Assembly: GCA_963766345.1 (NCBI GenBank)
Contig: CAVXZL010000012.1
Location: 372,001-436,000, forward strand
DNA: 64,000 nucleotides
DNA from: DASVFB01 sp963766345
GTDB taxonomy: Bacteria; Actinomycetota; Thermoleophilia; Gaiellales; Gaiellaceae
Reading direction: 5' to 3'
Shown: one piece after another, positions 1-12,000 of the stretch
Numbering within the stretch: position 1 is the first letter of the stretch
How the letters are laid out: the number at the start of each line of letters is the position of its first letter
Position numbers and translations under genes: made by a program
Notes under the pieces: generated by a model
The model's database searches: none
What the model saw: only the letters and a program-made list of their open reading frames with translations
Told to the model about the DNA's origin: nothing

Positions 1-3000
1 ACGGCCACACCGAAGCGGAGCAGCTTGTTGACGTCGCTCGACTGGAAGTTCGCCGACGCCGCGGTGAACTGCGTCGAATCATGCGTGACGTGGCCGTCCG
101 TGCCGGTCGCGATGAGGATCTTCAGCTGGAGCGGCGTGACCTGTTGCTTGATGTCGTCGGCGGTGCCGGGGTCGCCGTCGGGGCCAACAGCGGCGGGGCA
201 CAGGGTCGAATCGCCGTCCGTGCCGACGGCCCTGCAGTACGTGTCGGCAAGCTGGATGACGCCGTCGCTGCGCTTGATGACGTAGTACGTCCCGCCGCTG
301 ATCAGCGTGCCGCCGGTCTGCAGCCCGATCGGCTGCCCAGACCGGTTGACGTAACGCACGGCCTGCCCCGACACGAGCTTGGAAGCCACGTCGGTTCCGA
401 CGAAGAGGTTGTTTCCGCCGTCGTTGTGGAAGATGACACCGCAGTGGTCGGGGAGGAGGGCGTACAGGGGGCTGCCCGGGCACGGTCCCGAGAGCGGCAC
501 TTTCACCGTGTTCCCGTTCGCATCCGTCGCGCTCGTCAGCTCGATGTCGACGGACGCGTTCGTGAACCCGAATGCGACCGGCGCGCGGTAGATGACGGCG
601 GTGTCGACGGTCAGCCCGGTCGGGATACCGGACGTGAGCTTCAGGTGCGTCGTCGCCGAGTTGCCGACGGTGACGTCGAAGGGCGCGTCGTCGGCGGCGA
701 GCGCCGCCTCCTTCGTCGCCATCAGCTTGATGACGTTGTGCGGTGAGTTCGGGTTCGCCGCGTCGAGGACGCGGACGTAGTAGACCTGCAAGGTCGCGTC
801 GCCGGTGGTGTTCGTGCACGGAGCGAGGTTCGCGTGCGCCGTCTGCCACGACGCGATGATCGACGGCCCTGTATGCGGGTCGTAGTAGACGCAGTCGCCG
901 CTCTGGAACGGCTGCGTGCCCGCGAACGTGATCGTCTCCTGGAGCGGGTCGACGCTGGTGAGCCGGAAGAGCGAGCCGAGGCGGATGTTGTCCTGCCCCG
1001 CGTCGAGCACGGTGTAGACGGTGCCGCTGTGCAGCCCACAGATCTCGGTCCAGCTCGGATCGGGGTTGAGGGAGCCGGGATCCGTGCACGTGTTCGTGCC
1101 GCCGGAGTACCGGACCGACGCGCCCTCTCCGATTCCCGCGTACGTGAAGTCGAGCTTCTCCCCGGTCACGTCGACAGCGTCGATCGTGTCCACCGGCACG
1201 GCCGCACCCGCTCTCGTCAGCTCGGCGCGCACCTTGATGCTGCCTTTCGCGACGACGACGGTCGAGCGGGCCGCGCCGTCGGTGCCGATGTGCGCGTCCA
1301 CCGAAGGGGCGAGCGTTGCGGTGGCATCCGGGGAGCCGACGGTGACGACGCCGCCGCCGAAGGCGTTGCCGGTCGCGTCGGCCTCGGCCCGACCGATCGC
1401 GGTGACCATCACGTTCCCTCCGATCGCGACGGGTGCGGCCGCGTTCGCGAGATCGCCGATCGTAACCGCATCACCGATGTACGCCTCCGCTTTCGGCTGG
1501 CTCGTCGCGGTCGCGTGCGCACCCTTGATGTCGATCACGGCGCCGGAGCTGTAGACGCCGGTGGCCGATGCAGGCGCGCCCTCGATCTCCGCGCTGATCG
1601 TGATGTTCCGGGCCCCGGGCACCGACACCGCGTCGCCGATGAACGCCTTCGTCGCGGCGCTGTCGGTCGCGGTGACGAACAGCTCGCCGACGCTGATGAC
1701 GCCGCCGCTGCCGCCGCCGCCGTTCGCCTTGGCGAACGTCGACGACAGCGTGCTGATCTCGATGTCGTCCTCGGCGGTGATCGTCGTCCGCTGGTCGCTC
1801 GGCAGGGTCGCAGCGCCGTCGGGCCCGATCGAGGCCTGCACCGTCCCCTTGACGACGGTGGTCGCATGGCCCGCATTCACGGCGATCGCGCCGCCGGCAC
1901 CGGAGTCGAGCCTCGAGATCCCGGTAGCCGTCGTTTCCGCGTGGACGCGGAGGCTCTGCACGTCGACAACCGCTCCCTCGGCGATCGACGCCTTGGTGTC
2001 GTGCGCGAGGGTCGTCTTGCCGTCGCTCGTCGTGACCGCGAGCGCGCCGCCGCTGCCGTCCCGCATGATCGAGTTCGCGTTCAGCGTCGACGCCGCGGAG
2101 AGGTCGACGTGACCAGTTGTGGCGGTGACCGTCGCGCGGCCGATCGACGCGGTCGTGTGGCCGCCGATGAACGTGCGCGCCATCGAGTCGGTGTTCGCGC
2201 CGCCGCCGATCGCGACCGCGAACGTCGCCGCGTACACGATCAGCCGCGAGGTCGCGGAGAGCGTGACATCGGCCGCCGCGGTGACGGTTGCGGCGCCGAT
2301 CGCGGCCTCGACGAGGCTGTTGATGATGTTGCCGGTCACCGACGAGGCGTCGCCGAGAGAGACGACCGAGACCGCGGCGGCGGTGCCGACCAGGAAGGAA
2401 GCGACCGACGACGTGTCGGACGCGGTGACGGAGAGGCTCCCTGGGTTGATCGTCGAGCCGTCGCCGACAGACGCGCGCGTCCGCGACGAGTACACGTTCT
2501 GCGCGTTCGCGCCGGCGGCGGCGACCGTCCCGGCGATCGCGCCGAACGAGGCGGCGGCCGAGATCGTCAGAGCGGTGATGGTCGCGTGCGAGACGAGGAG
2601 CTTCGCGGGGTCCGTCGACGTGTCGAGGCGGATCAGATACGCCGTGCCGCGGCTCGCGATCAGCTCCCACGCATGGCCTGCGTCGACCGTGAACAGCTGA
2701 AGGTCGTCGTCTCCGAGTGGCGCCGAGGCCGGGAACTTGGTGCGGATAGTCGACACGGTCCCGATGTCGCCGGCGTCGAGCTGGTCGACCGTCACGCCGT
2801 CCAGGACGAACGGGTCGTCGTTCGAGTCGAGCACCGGCGCCGACTGCGACACGGCGGAAAGCGAGACGGCGCCCGAGGTCGTGACGTGGTCGTCGGCGTT
2901 CGCGATGTAAGCCTGTACGTCGTTCGCGACGATGTTCGTGGAAAGCGACACGCCGATCGCGATCGCGGCGCCCGTCGGCGCGACGGACGCGGCGAACGCG

Positions 3001-6000
3001 CCGGCGATCGTCAGCGCGGTCACCGTCGAGGTGTCGGTCGCGGAGATGCCGACGGCGTCTGCCGTGACCCCATCGCCGTCGCCGTCGATGTAGGCCATCA
3101 CGCGGGCCGTCATGACGTTCGTCGCGCTCGATCCCGCGCCGCTCGCGGCGACGGCCGCGATTCCGCCCCCTGCCACGGCCGCGGCGCCGGCGGCCGTCAC
3201 CGCAGTGATCGTCTCGTCGGCGGTCGCCTCGAGCGTGAGCGTTCCGTCGGCGTCGACGCTCGTGTCGTGGAGGTAGGCGAGTATGTCGTCGGGCGCCGCG
3301 TCGGTTACCTTCTCCCAGGGGCCGGTCGAGTAGTCCTCCGTCGAGAGCGTCCGGGACGACAGGCCGCCCGTGTACTTGTAGATCGCACCCGGATCGCCGC
3401 CGTGCGTATGGGTCAGCGCCACGCGGACGAGCGCACCGTTCGCGAGCGTGACGCCCGGGTCGCTGCCGTCGTCGGGGTCGACGAACTGGTCCGACGTGAG
3501 GTTGTAGAAGGGGCCGATGCGGTTCTGGGCGATCGAGACGCCGATCGAGACGCCGACTCCCGCGACGCCGCCGCCGCCGACGGCGAGCGACACCGCCGCG
3601 ATGGTGGCCGAGATCAGCGAGACGTCGTGGGCCTCGAATGTGACGTCGCCCGGCGTCTCCGGCGTCGTCGCCGAACTGGTCGTCTTCAGCGAGCCGCCGT
3701 CGCCGTAGGCGAGCACGCGGTTCGTGATCGCGTTGAGCGCCGAGGCGCCCGCGCCGGCGACTGCCACGCCGGCAATCCCGCCCCCGCCGGCCGCGATCGT
3801 CGCCGAGACCGAGAGCGCCCTGATCGTCGCGCCCTCCCGGGCCAACACCGAGATTCCACCCGCGCTCGCGGTCACGGTGGCGCTCGAGATCGATGCGGTG
3901 ACGTCGTTCGCGATCTCGTTCGTCGCAAGCGCGACGGCGATCGCGACGCCGACGCCCGCGATCCCGCCGAAGCCGGCGCCGATCGCGCCTGCGCCGACGT
4001 CGGACTTGATCGTCGAGGTGTCCTCGGCGGTGAGCGAGATGGTCTTCGCGGTGATGCCGCTCCCGGCGTCGCCGGCGATGAACGCGGCGACGGCGACGGA
4101 GATTCGGTTCTCCGCGGCCGCGCCGGCGCCACTGGCCCCGACGCCGGCGACTCCGGCGCCCGCGACGCTCGCCGACCCGGCGACCACGATCGCCGCGATC
4201 GTCTGGTGCGAGGTCGCGTGGAGGATGAGGGCGCCAGCCTTGGTCACGTCGGAGCTCTGGACGTACGCCCGCACCTGCACCTGCTCGAGCGTGCGGATCG
4301 GGAGCCACTGCGCCGTGTTCGTGAAGTCCTGATCCGAAACCGCGCTCGTCTGCTGCTGCCACTTCGAACCGTCCGTGTAGTCCTCGGTCGAGAAGTTCGG
4401 ATTCGAGAGTGGGTCCTTGCCGACGTACTGGAAGACCTTGTCGTTGTCGAGCTTCACCCGCTCGCCGGTGTTGATCTTCGCCGGGGTCTGCGACTGGGTA
4501 TACGTCCAAGAGAACGTGAGGGTCGGGCCGACGTTCTCGTAGATGCGTCCCGTCAGCGGCCCCTCGTCCACCTCGACGGTGGCGCCCTTCGCGACGCTCG
4601 CCGGCTTCTCGCTCACCTTGTACGTCGGATCCGAGCCGTCGCCGTCGTCGTAGCCGATCAGGTTGCGCGCGATTGCGACGCCGATCGAGAGCGCGGCGCC
4701 GCCGAGACCTCCGCCGCCGACCGCGATCGATGCGGACACGATCGTCGCCACGATCGCCGACGTAGAGGTCGCCGTAATGGTGAGATCGGCGGCGCTGTCG
4801 ACGTCGTCCGTCGAGGCGATGTACGCGTTCGTCTTCGACAGGATGATGTTCGTCGCGAGGGCGCCGGCGCCGCTCCCAGCGCCGCCGCCGAGGGCGCCGC
4901 CGATCGCGACCGACGCGGAAGCCGCGATCGAGATCGCGTCGATCGTCACGGCGTAGACGTCGAACGTCCCCTGAGTGTTCTTGCGGATGACGTACGCACG
5001 ATCGTTGCCGACGTCGCGCAGGACCCACTCCGCACCCTCGACGAGGTTCGTCACGACGAGCGTGTCCGACAGGTCGAGTGACGGCATCAACGTCTGCACG
5101 TCGCTCGGGCTCGCGAGCTCGCCGTCGGGGTGCGTCTTGACCAGCTCGTCGAGCTTTCCGGCGATGCTGGCATCGGTCACGTTGAACAGCGGATCCGCAC
5201 CGGTGCTCGCTTCGACCTTGATCGACCCGACGCGCGACTTCAGGCGCGCGAGGTTCGACGCGTATGCCGCCACCTCGTTCGCGACCCGGTTGCGGGCGAT
5301 CGCGACGGCGATCGAGACGGCGATGGCTGCACCCACGCCGGCGGCGACCGAAACGGAGGCGGCGCCGACACTGGCGTGAATCCGCGACGTGTCTGTCGCC
5401 ATGAGAGTCACGGAATTGGCGTCGACGGTCATCCCCGTCGCGGCCAGCGGGTCGCCCTCGAGGAACGCCTTGACGTGAGTCGTGATCCTGTTGTCCGCGC
5501 TCGACCCGACGCCCGTCGCGCCGAACGTGAACGCGCCGCCGGCGACGGCCACGGCGAACCCGAGGACGAGCGCCTCGATCGTCTGGTCCGCGGTGGCGCA
5601 AAGCTTGAAATCGCCCGTCGCATCGATCGTCGAACTCTTGACGTACGCCTGGATCTCCGAAGCGCTCTCGTCCAGGTCGCGCGTCCAGCCGATGAGGTTG
5701 CGCGACAGCGACACGCCGATCGCCCCGGCGGCCGCCCCCCAGCCGCCCGAAACGGCGACGGCCGCCGCGGCGACGACGGCGCGAATCGTCGAGCTGCTCT
5801 TCGCCTTGAGCGCGATGTCGCCTGCCTGCGCTCCCGTTCCCGTCGTCGTGACCGTGCTGTCGATCACGAATGCGTTCGTCCGCGTGAGGATGACGTTCGT
5901 CGCGTCGGCCCCTGCCCCACTGATCGCGACGGCGGCGATGGACCCGCCGCTCGCAGCGAGGGAGGCAGCGACCGCGAGGCTCTCGATCGAGGCGGTGCTC

Positions 6001-9000
6001 TCCGCGGTCAGCCTCACGTCGCCGGCCGTCCCGGTCACGCCGGAGGCGACCTTGCTGATGGAGGCTTCGATCTCGTCGACGATCTCGTTCAGAGCGAGGC
6101 TGACGCCGATCGAGAGCGCCCCGCCTCCGGCCCCGCCGAAGCCGGCGGCCAGCGAAGCTCCGAGCGCGAGCGCCTTGATCTTCGACGTGTCGGTCGCGGT
6201 GAGCGAGACCGTCTTCGCGGAGACGCCCTTGATCTCGAACGACTGGTCGCCTTCGCCGTCGATCGTCGCCTTGACGTCGACGACGATGGTGTTCGTCGCG
6301 CTCGAGCCGGCGCCGCTCGCTGCAACGCCGGCGACGCCGCCGCCGCCGACCGCCGCGGACGCGGCGACGACGAGGGCGCTGATCGTCTGATCTGCCGTCG
6401 CCGTCTGCTCGAGGTTGCCCGTTGCCGCCTGCACGGCGGAGGTCTTCACGTAGGCAAGCACCTCGACCGGGTGCCGCGTCCCGTCCGAATCGAGCTTGCC
6501 GATCGAGTTCTCGGAGATACCGACGCCGATCGACGCCCCGACGCCGGCGCCTGCGCTCGCGCCGACCGCGAGCGACGCGGCGACGATCGTCGCCGCAATC
6601 GAGTTCGTGCTCTTCGCGTGGAGCAGTACGTCAGCGGCGCTCGTGACCGAGCTGTCGAGGATGTACGCCTTCGTCTTGCCGAGGATCGAGTTGCGGGCGA
6701 ACGCGCCCGCGCCGGCGACTGCGACGCCGGCCGTGCTGCCGTAGGAGACCGCGAAGGACGCCGCGACCGCGACCGAGTCGATGGTCGGGCGCGAGACGAC
6801 GAAGGTCGTGGTGTCGTCGTCTTCGTCGACGACCCTTGTGATCAGGTAGGTATCGGTCCCGGACGTGAGCTGCCAGATCTCGCCCGGCTTGATCTTCGTC
6901 AGCGCCGGCGGTTCGTACTGCCAGTTCGCCGCGTCGGTCGCGTAGGTCTGCGCGCCGAGATCGATCAGGTTCGTCGCGTCGGCCCCTTCGTAGCGGTAGG
7001 AGAGGCCGGTCGAGCTGTCGCGGACGACGTCGCCGTTCTTGAGCGGCACCCACAGGCCCACCTTCCAGCGGTTCGTGTCGGTGTAGTCCTCGATGCCGAG
7101 GTCGACGCCGAGCTCCTTCGCCGCGTAGAAGACGTAGACGGTGCCGGCGACGCCGCCGTGCGTGTAGCCCGGCTCGACCAGCACCGTGTCGCCGGTGACG
7201 AGGTCGCGCTTCCCCAGGAGCGTCGTGAAGACCGGCGGCAGGACCTGCGACGTCGAGTACTTGCCCGCCGTCAGCGGATGCCCGTTGCCGCTGAAGTTCC
7301 CCTCGAGCGCCTGGAGGGTGTCGTTGTCGTCCGTGACGTCGCTCGCGTCGCTCGTATCCGTCGCCGAGGCGTCGTCGAGCTTTCTTGCCATCTCAGTCGC
7401 CGCCGTGTCGTCGAACTTGTCCGTCATGGAGACGGGCTCGGTGAGGTTGAAGAGCGTGCCGCCCTGCGTCGTCGCCTCGATGAGGACGTTGCCGCTCGTC
7501 GTCGTCAGCACGACGCCCTTCGCGAAGGCGGAGACGTCGTTGTTGACCTCGTTGAACGCGATCGTGATGCCGACCGAGATCGAGACGCCCACGGCGCCGA
7601 TGCCGAAGGCCGCGGCCAGGGAGGCGCCGACTCCGACCGCCTGGATCCGCGACGAGTCGGTTGCGGTGATCTTGAAGCTCTTCGCCTCGACGGACTGCGA
7701 GCTGCTGCTCGCGACATACGCCTGCACGAGCGTCGCGATCTTGTTCTCGGTGTAGTCGCCCGCGCCGCTGACGCCGACACCCGTCGTGCCGCCACCGGAG
7801 ACCGCACCGGCCACGGCGACGACGACCGCCCGGATGGTGGCGTCGGAGGTCGCCTTGATCGAGACGTCGCCGGTGATCGTGAGCGGCGAGTCCTGGACGA
7901 ATGCCTGGACTTCGGCGGGCGAGTCCTTCGCGCTCACGTGCTCCCAGAGGCTGGTGTCCGCGTAGTTCTGGATGGTCAGGTCGATCGGCTGGTCGCCCGA
8001 CGTGAACGGGTCGCCATCCGTGATCTTCGGACCGATGTACTCGTACACGTCGCCCGCGAGCGGGCCGCTCTTCACCCGGACCTTGTCACCCTTGTCCAGG
8101 CTCGCCACCGGCGCGTGATCCGTTCCGTACGTCGGCGTGACGTCCGTGCCGACCGGATCCCAGCCGATGAAGTTGCGGCCGACGGAGATGCCGATCGCGA
8201 CGCCGACGCCTGTCGAGGAGCCGCCGCCCACCGCGAGAGAGGCTGCGACCACGGTCGCGATGATCGCGCCCGTCATCGACGCCTCGATGTCCAGGTTGCC
8301 CGCCTTCGTCACGTTGCTGCCCTTGACGAAGGCGTTCGTCTTCGTCAGCAGGACGTTCGTCGACTCGGCCCCGGCACCGCCGATGGCGACACCCGCGCCG
8401 CCGAGCCCCGCGCCGACCGAGAGGGAGGCCGCGACCGAGATCGCCGTGATCGTCGCGTTCTCTGTCGCCTTGACCGTCACGTCGCCGCCGATGTCGAGCG
8501 GCACGTCGGTGATCGACGCCTCGATGGTGTTGTCGATGCGGTTGTGCGCGAGCGCGATGCCGATCGTCACGGACACCGCGTTCGACGATGCGACGGCGAC
8601 TGCGACCGCTGCTGCACCGGCGCTCGCGGTGATCGTCGACGTGTCCTTGGCCTCCAGCGAGATGCTCGTCGGCTTCACGCCGCCCGCGCCGGCGCCCGTG
8701 ATGGACGCGCGGATCTCGGACTTGATGACGTTCTCGGTGAAGACGCCCGAGCCGCCGAGGCCGAACCCGCTCTTGCCGCTGGCCGCGATCGCGACGGAGA
8801 CGGACACGACGACGGCGCTGATCGACTGAGCGGCGGTCGCGGTCGCGGAGAGTGCACCGGAGGAGATCGTCGAGTTCTCGATGTACGCCCGGATCTGTGA
8901 CGTCTTCGGCTTGCTGTTGCTGTCGTTCGGGACGTTGCCGAACTCGTCGTAGCCGACAAAGTTCCTCGCGACCGCGACGCCGATCGCGGCCGCCGCGCCG

Positions 9001-12000
9001 CCCGAACTGCCGGCACCGATGCCGAGCGCGGCCGCGACGACGGTCGCGTCGATCGTCGATTGGCTGCGCGAGTCGAGCGTCAGCAGCTGCGCCGCGGTGA
9101 TCGTGCTGCCGGCGATCGCGACGTTCGCGCGGCTGAGGATGCTGTTGAGCGAGACCGCGCCGCCGCCGGCGATCGAGAGCGCCTTGTCCGACGCCGCCGC
9201 GACGGAGAGGCTCGCCGCGACGGAGAGGGCATGGATCGCAGCGTCCTCGTACGCGTGAAGGGTGACGTTGCCGTTCGCGTTCGCCGTGACGCTCGACGCG
9301 TCAAGCTCCGCGAGGACGTCGTTCTCGATCGTGTTGATCCCGATTGAGATGCCGACGGCGATCGCGCCCGCGTTCCCGCCCGTCGAGACTCCGACCGCGA
9401 TGGCGATGCCAATCGCCTTCGCGTCGATCACCGATTGGTCGGTCGCGGAAACCGTCACGTTGCCGGCGACGCCTGTGCGGCCGTTCGCGGTGACCGTGCT
9501 CCCGCCCTTGACGCTCGCGTGGATGTCGGTCTTGATCTTGTTCGACGCCCCGACACCCGCCCCGGCGAGCGCGCCGCCGAGCCCCGAGCTCGAACCGGCG
9601 CCCGACGCCGTGCCCGCGATCGCAAGGGCGTCGATGGTGGCTGTCGAGAGCGCCTTCACTTCGACGATGCCCGCCGCGGTGACCTTCGAGTTGACGATCT
9701 CCGCGATGACGGAGCGCCCTCCGCCGAGGCCGATCTCGTTGAGCGAGACCGAGATGCCGATCGAGGCGGCGGCTGCCGTGCCCTTGCCGAGGCTCGCGGA
9801 GAGAGCGATCGCGAAGCCGCCGGTGTCGGAGCGAATGCTCGAGTCGTCGCTCGCGTTGATGGTCACTTCGCCTGCCGTCGCCGTGACGCCCTGAAGTCCG
9901 TTGCTGTCCTTGACGTAGGCGTGGATGGAGCCGTCGAGTTGGTTGCGCGCACCCGAGCCCGCTCCGGCGAAGGCGCCGCTCAGGCCGCCCTTGCCCGAGG
10001 TGCCGGAGCCGGAGCCCGCGACGCTCAGGGCGAGCGCGTCGATCCGGTAGTCGGACGTCGACGGCGGTGCGCGCGCGGACTTCGCGTTGAGCTCGACGCC
10101 TTCGGCCGTCACCGTCGAGTGATCGACGTAGGCGAGGACGTCGCTCGTGATCGTGTTCAGGGCGATTGCCAGGCCGACCGACCCCGAGACCGCGTTTCCG
10201 CCGTTCTTCCCCACGGCGATCGCGATCGCGACCCCGCCAGCGTCCGCGTGTATCTCCGACTCGTCCGTCGCGTGGAGGATCGCCATGCCTGCGGTAGCCG
10301 TGACGACGCTGTTTCCGGTGATCGCCGCCTCGATCATCTGCTTGATCGTGTTCTCCGTTCCGACGCCCGCGCCGGCGAACGCGCCCGTGGTGCCCCCGCC
10401 GACGCCGCTGGCCCCGGCCGCGGCCGCGGCGCCGCCGACCGCGAGCGCGAAGATCGTCGAGTCGGAGAGCGCGGTCAGCGTCACGTCGTTGTGCGCCGTG
10501 ACGACGGAGTTGTCGATCGTCGCGCTCGTCGTCCGGCGCCCGCTGCTGTCCAGGCCGATGTCGTTGAGGACGACGGCCACGCCCGCCGCCACGGCCGCGG
10601 TCGAGCCCGTGCCCTGGCTTTTGAGACCGAGGGCGAAGGCGACTGTGCCGGCGATCCCCACGACGTCGACGGAGTCGGTGGCCGTCAGGGCGACCGAGCC
10701 GGTCGAGCTCGTGACGTGCTTCGAGCCGCCGCTGTCGCTGATCTTGCTGGTAATCGTCCCGTCGACGTCGTTCACCGCCGCGGAGCCCGCGCCCGCGAGC
10801 GCGCCGGTAGCGCCGGAGCCGCGTGCGACAGAGACCGCGACGCCGATCCCTAGGGCGGAGACGTTACCCGAGTCCTCGGCTTTGACCCTGGCATCGCCGT
10901 CCGCCGCGACCGTCGATCCCACGATGGACGCCGCGGTCGTGTTCTTGACCCTGTTGAGCGCGATGCCGACGCCGATGGCGAGCGCGCCGCTCGAGGTGTT
11001 GAACCCCTTCGACGCGGCGTACGCGACCGCGATGCCGAACGCGTCGGAGCGCAGGAGCAGCGCGAGCGCAGTTGCGAGCAGCGCGACCACGCCGCCGAGC
11101 GAATGGACCGAACTGCCCGCGGAGATGACCGCCATCGTCGACTTCGTCACGACGTTCGATGCGTATGCGCCTGCCGCTGCGCCGGCGAGCGCGTTGCCGG
11201 ACGTCGGACCGCTCTGGGCGGAGGAGACGGAGCCTCCGATCGCGAGGGCGTGGTGCTTTCCGTCTGCGGAAGCGGTCAGGTTGATGTCCCCGTCCGCCGT
11301 GACGGCCGAGTTCTCGATCGACGCCAGCACCTTGTCGACGGACGCACCGAGTGTGTTGAGCGCGACCGAGACGCCGATCGACAGCGAGCGCGACGGCTTC
11401 CGGAAGCCGCTCGGCTGGGACCAGGCCACCGAGACAGCGCCTGCCTGTGCGTACGTCTGCGTCGAGTCCGTCGCCTCGAGAGTCACCTTGCCGTCGGTGG
11501 AGGCCACGCCGCGCACGTCGTCGAGGTCCGTGTTGTTGCTGTCCCTGACGAATGCCTCGGTGTCGCTGTTCACGTTGTTCGTCGAGGCGGCGCCGGCGAG
11601 CGCGACGCTGTTGACGTTCCCGCGCGCCAGTGAGCCGCCGATCGAGAAGGCCTCGATAATCGTCTTGTTCGTTGCCTTGATCGCGACGTCGCCGCCTGCG
11701 TGGATCGTCGCGTGGTAGACGTAGGCCTTCGTCGTGTCGGTGACCGTGTTGTTCGCGAGGGCGAACGCCAGCGCGAACGCGGTCTCGGCGTCCGACTTCT
11801 TGTCGTTCGACGCCGAGGCGCCGGCGACGGTGATCGCCCCGATGAAGCCACTGTTCGCTGCCGTCACCTCGAGAGTGCCTTCGACGGTGAAGGGGCCGCC
11901 TTCGGAGAGCGACGAGTCGTCCTCCGCGTTCCCGATGTACGCCCGCGTCACCCTCGACACCTGGTTCCACCCGATGGATGCGCCGATGCCCACCTTCCCC

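Noticed and set aside
1471..5601. A 1,376-codon minus-strand frame overlapping the giant gene
   Set aside because: It is Arg/Gly/Asp-rich noise in the neighbouring frame. The frame with starts at positions of remainder 2 gives proper beta-repeat protein and stays open to the window edge.
834..8900. Two very long plus-strand open frames (834-5081 and 5130-8900) opposite the giant gene
   Set aside because: Their translations are almost only Arg/Asp/Gly/Val with no motifs. They mirror the codon periodicity of a high-GC gene on the other strand.
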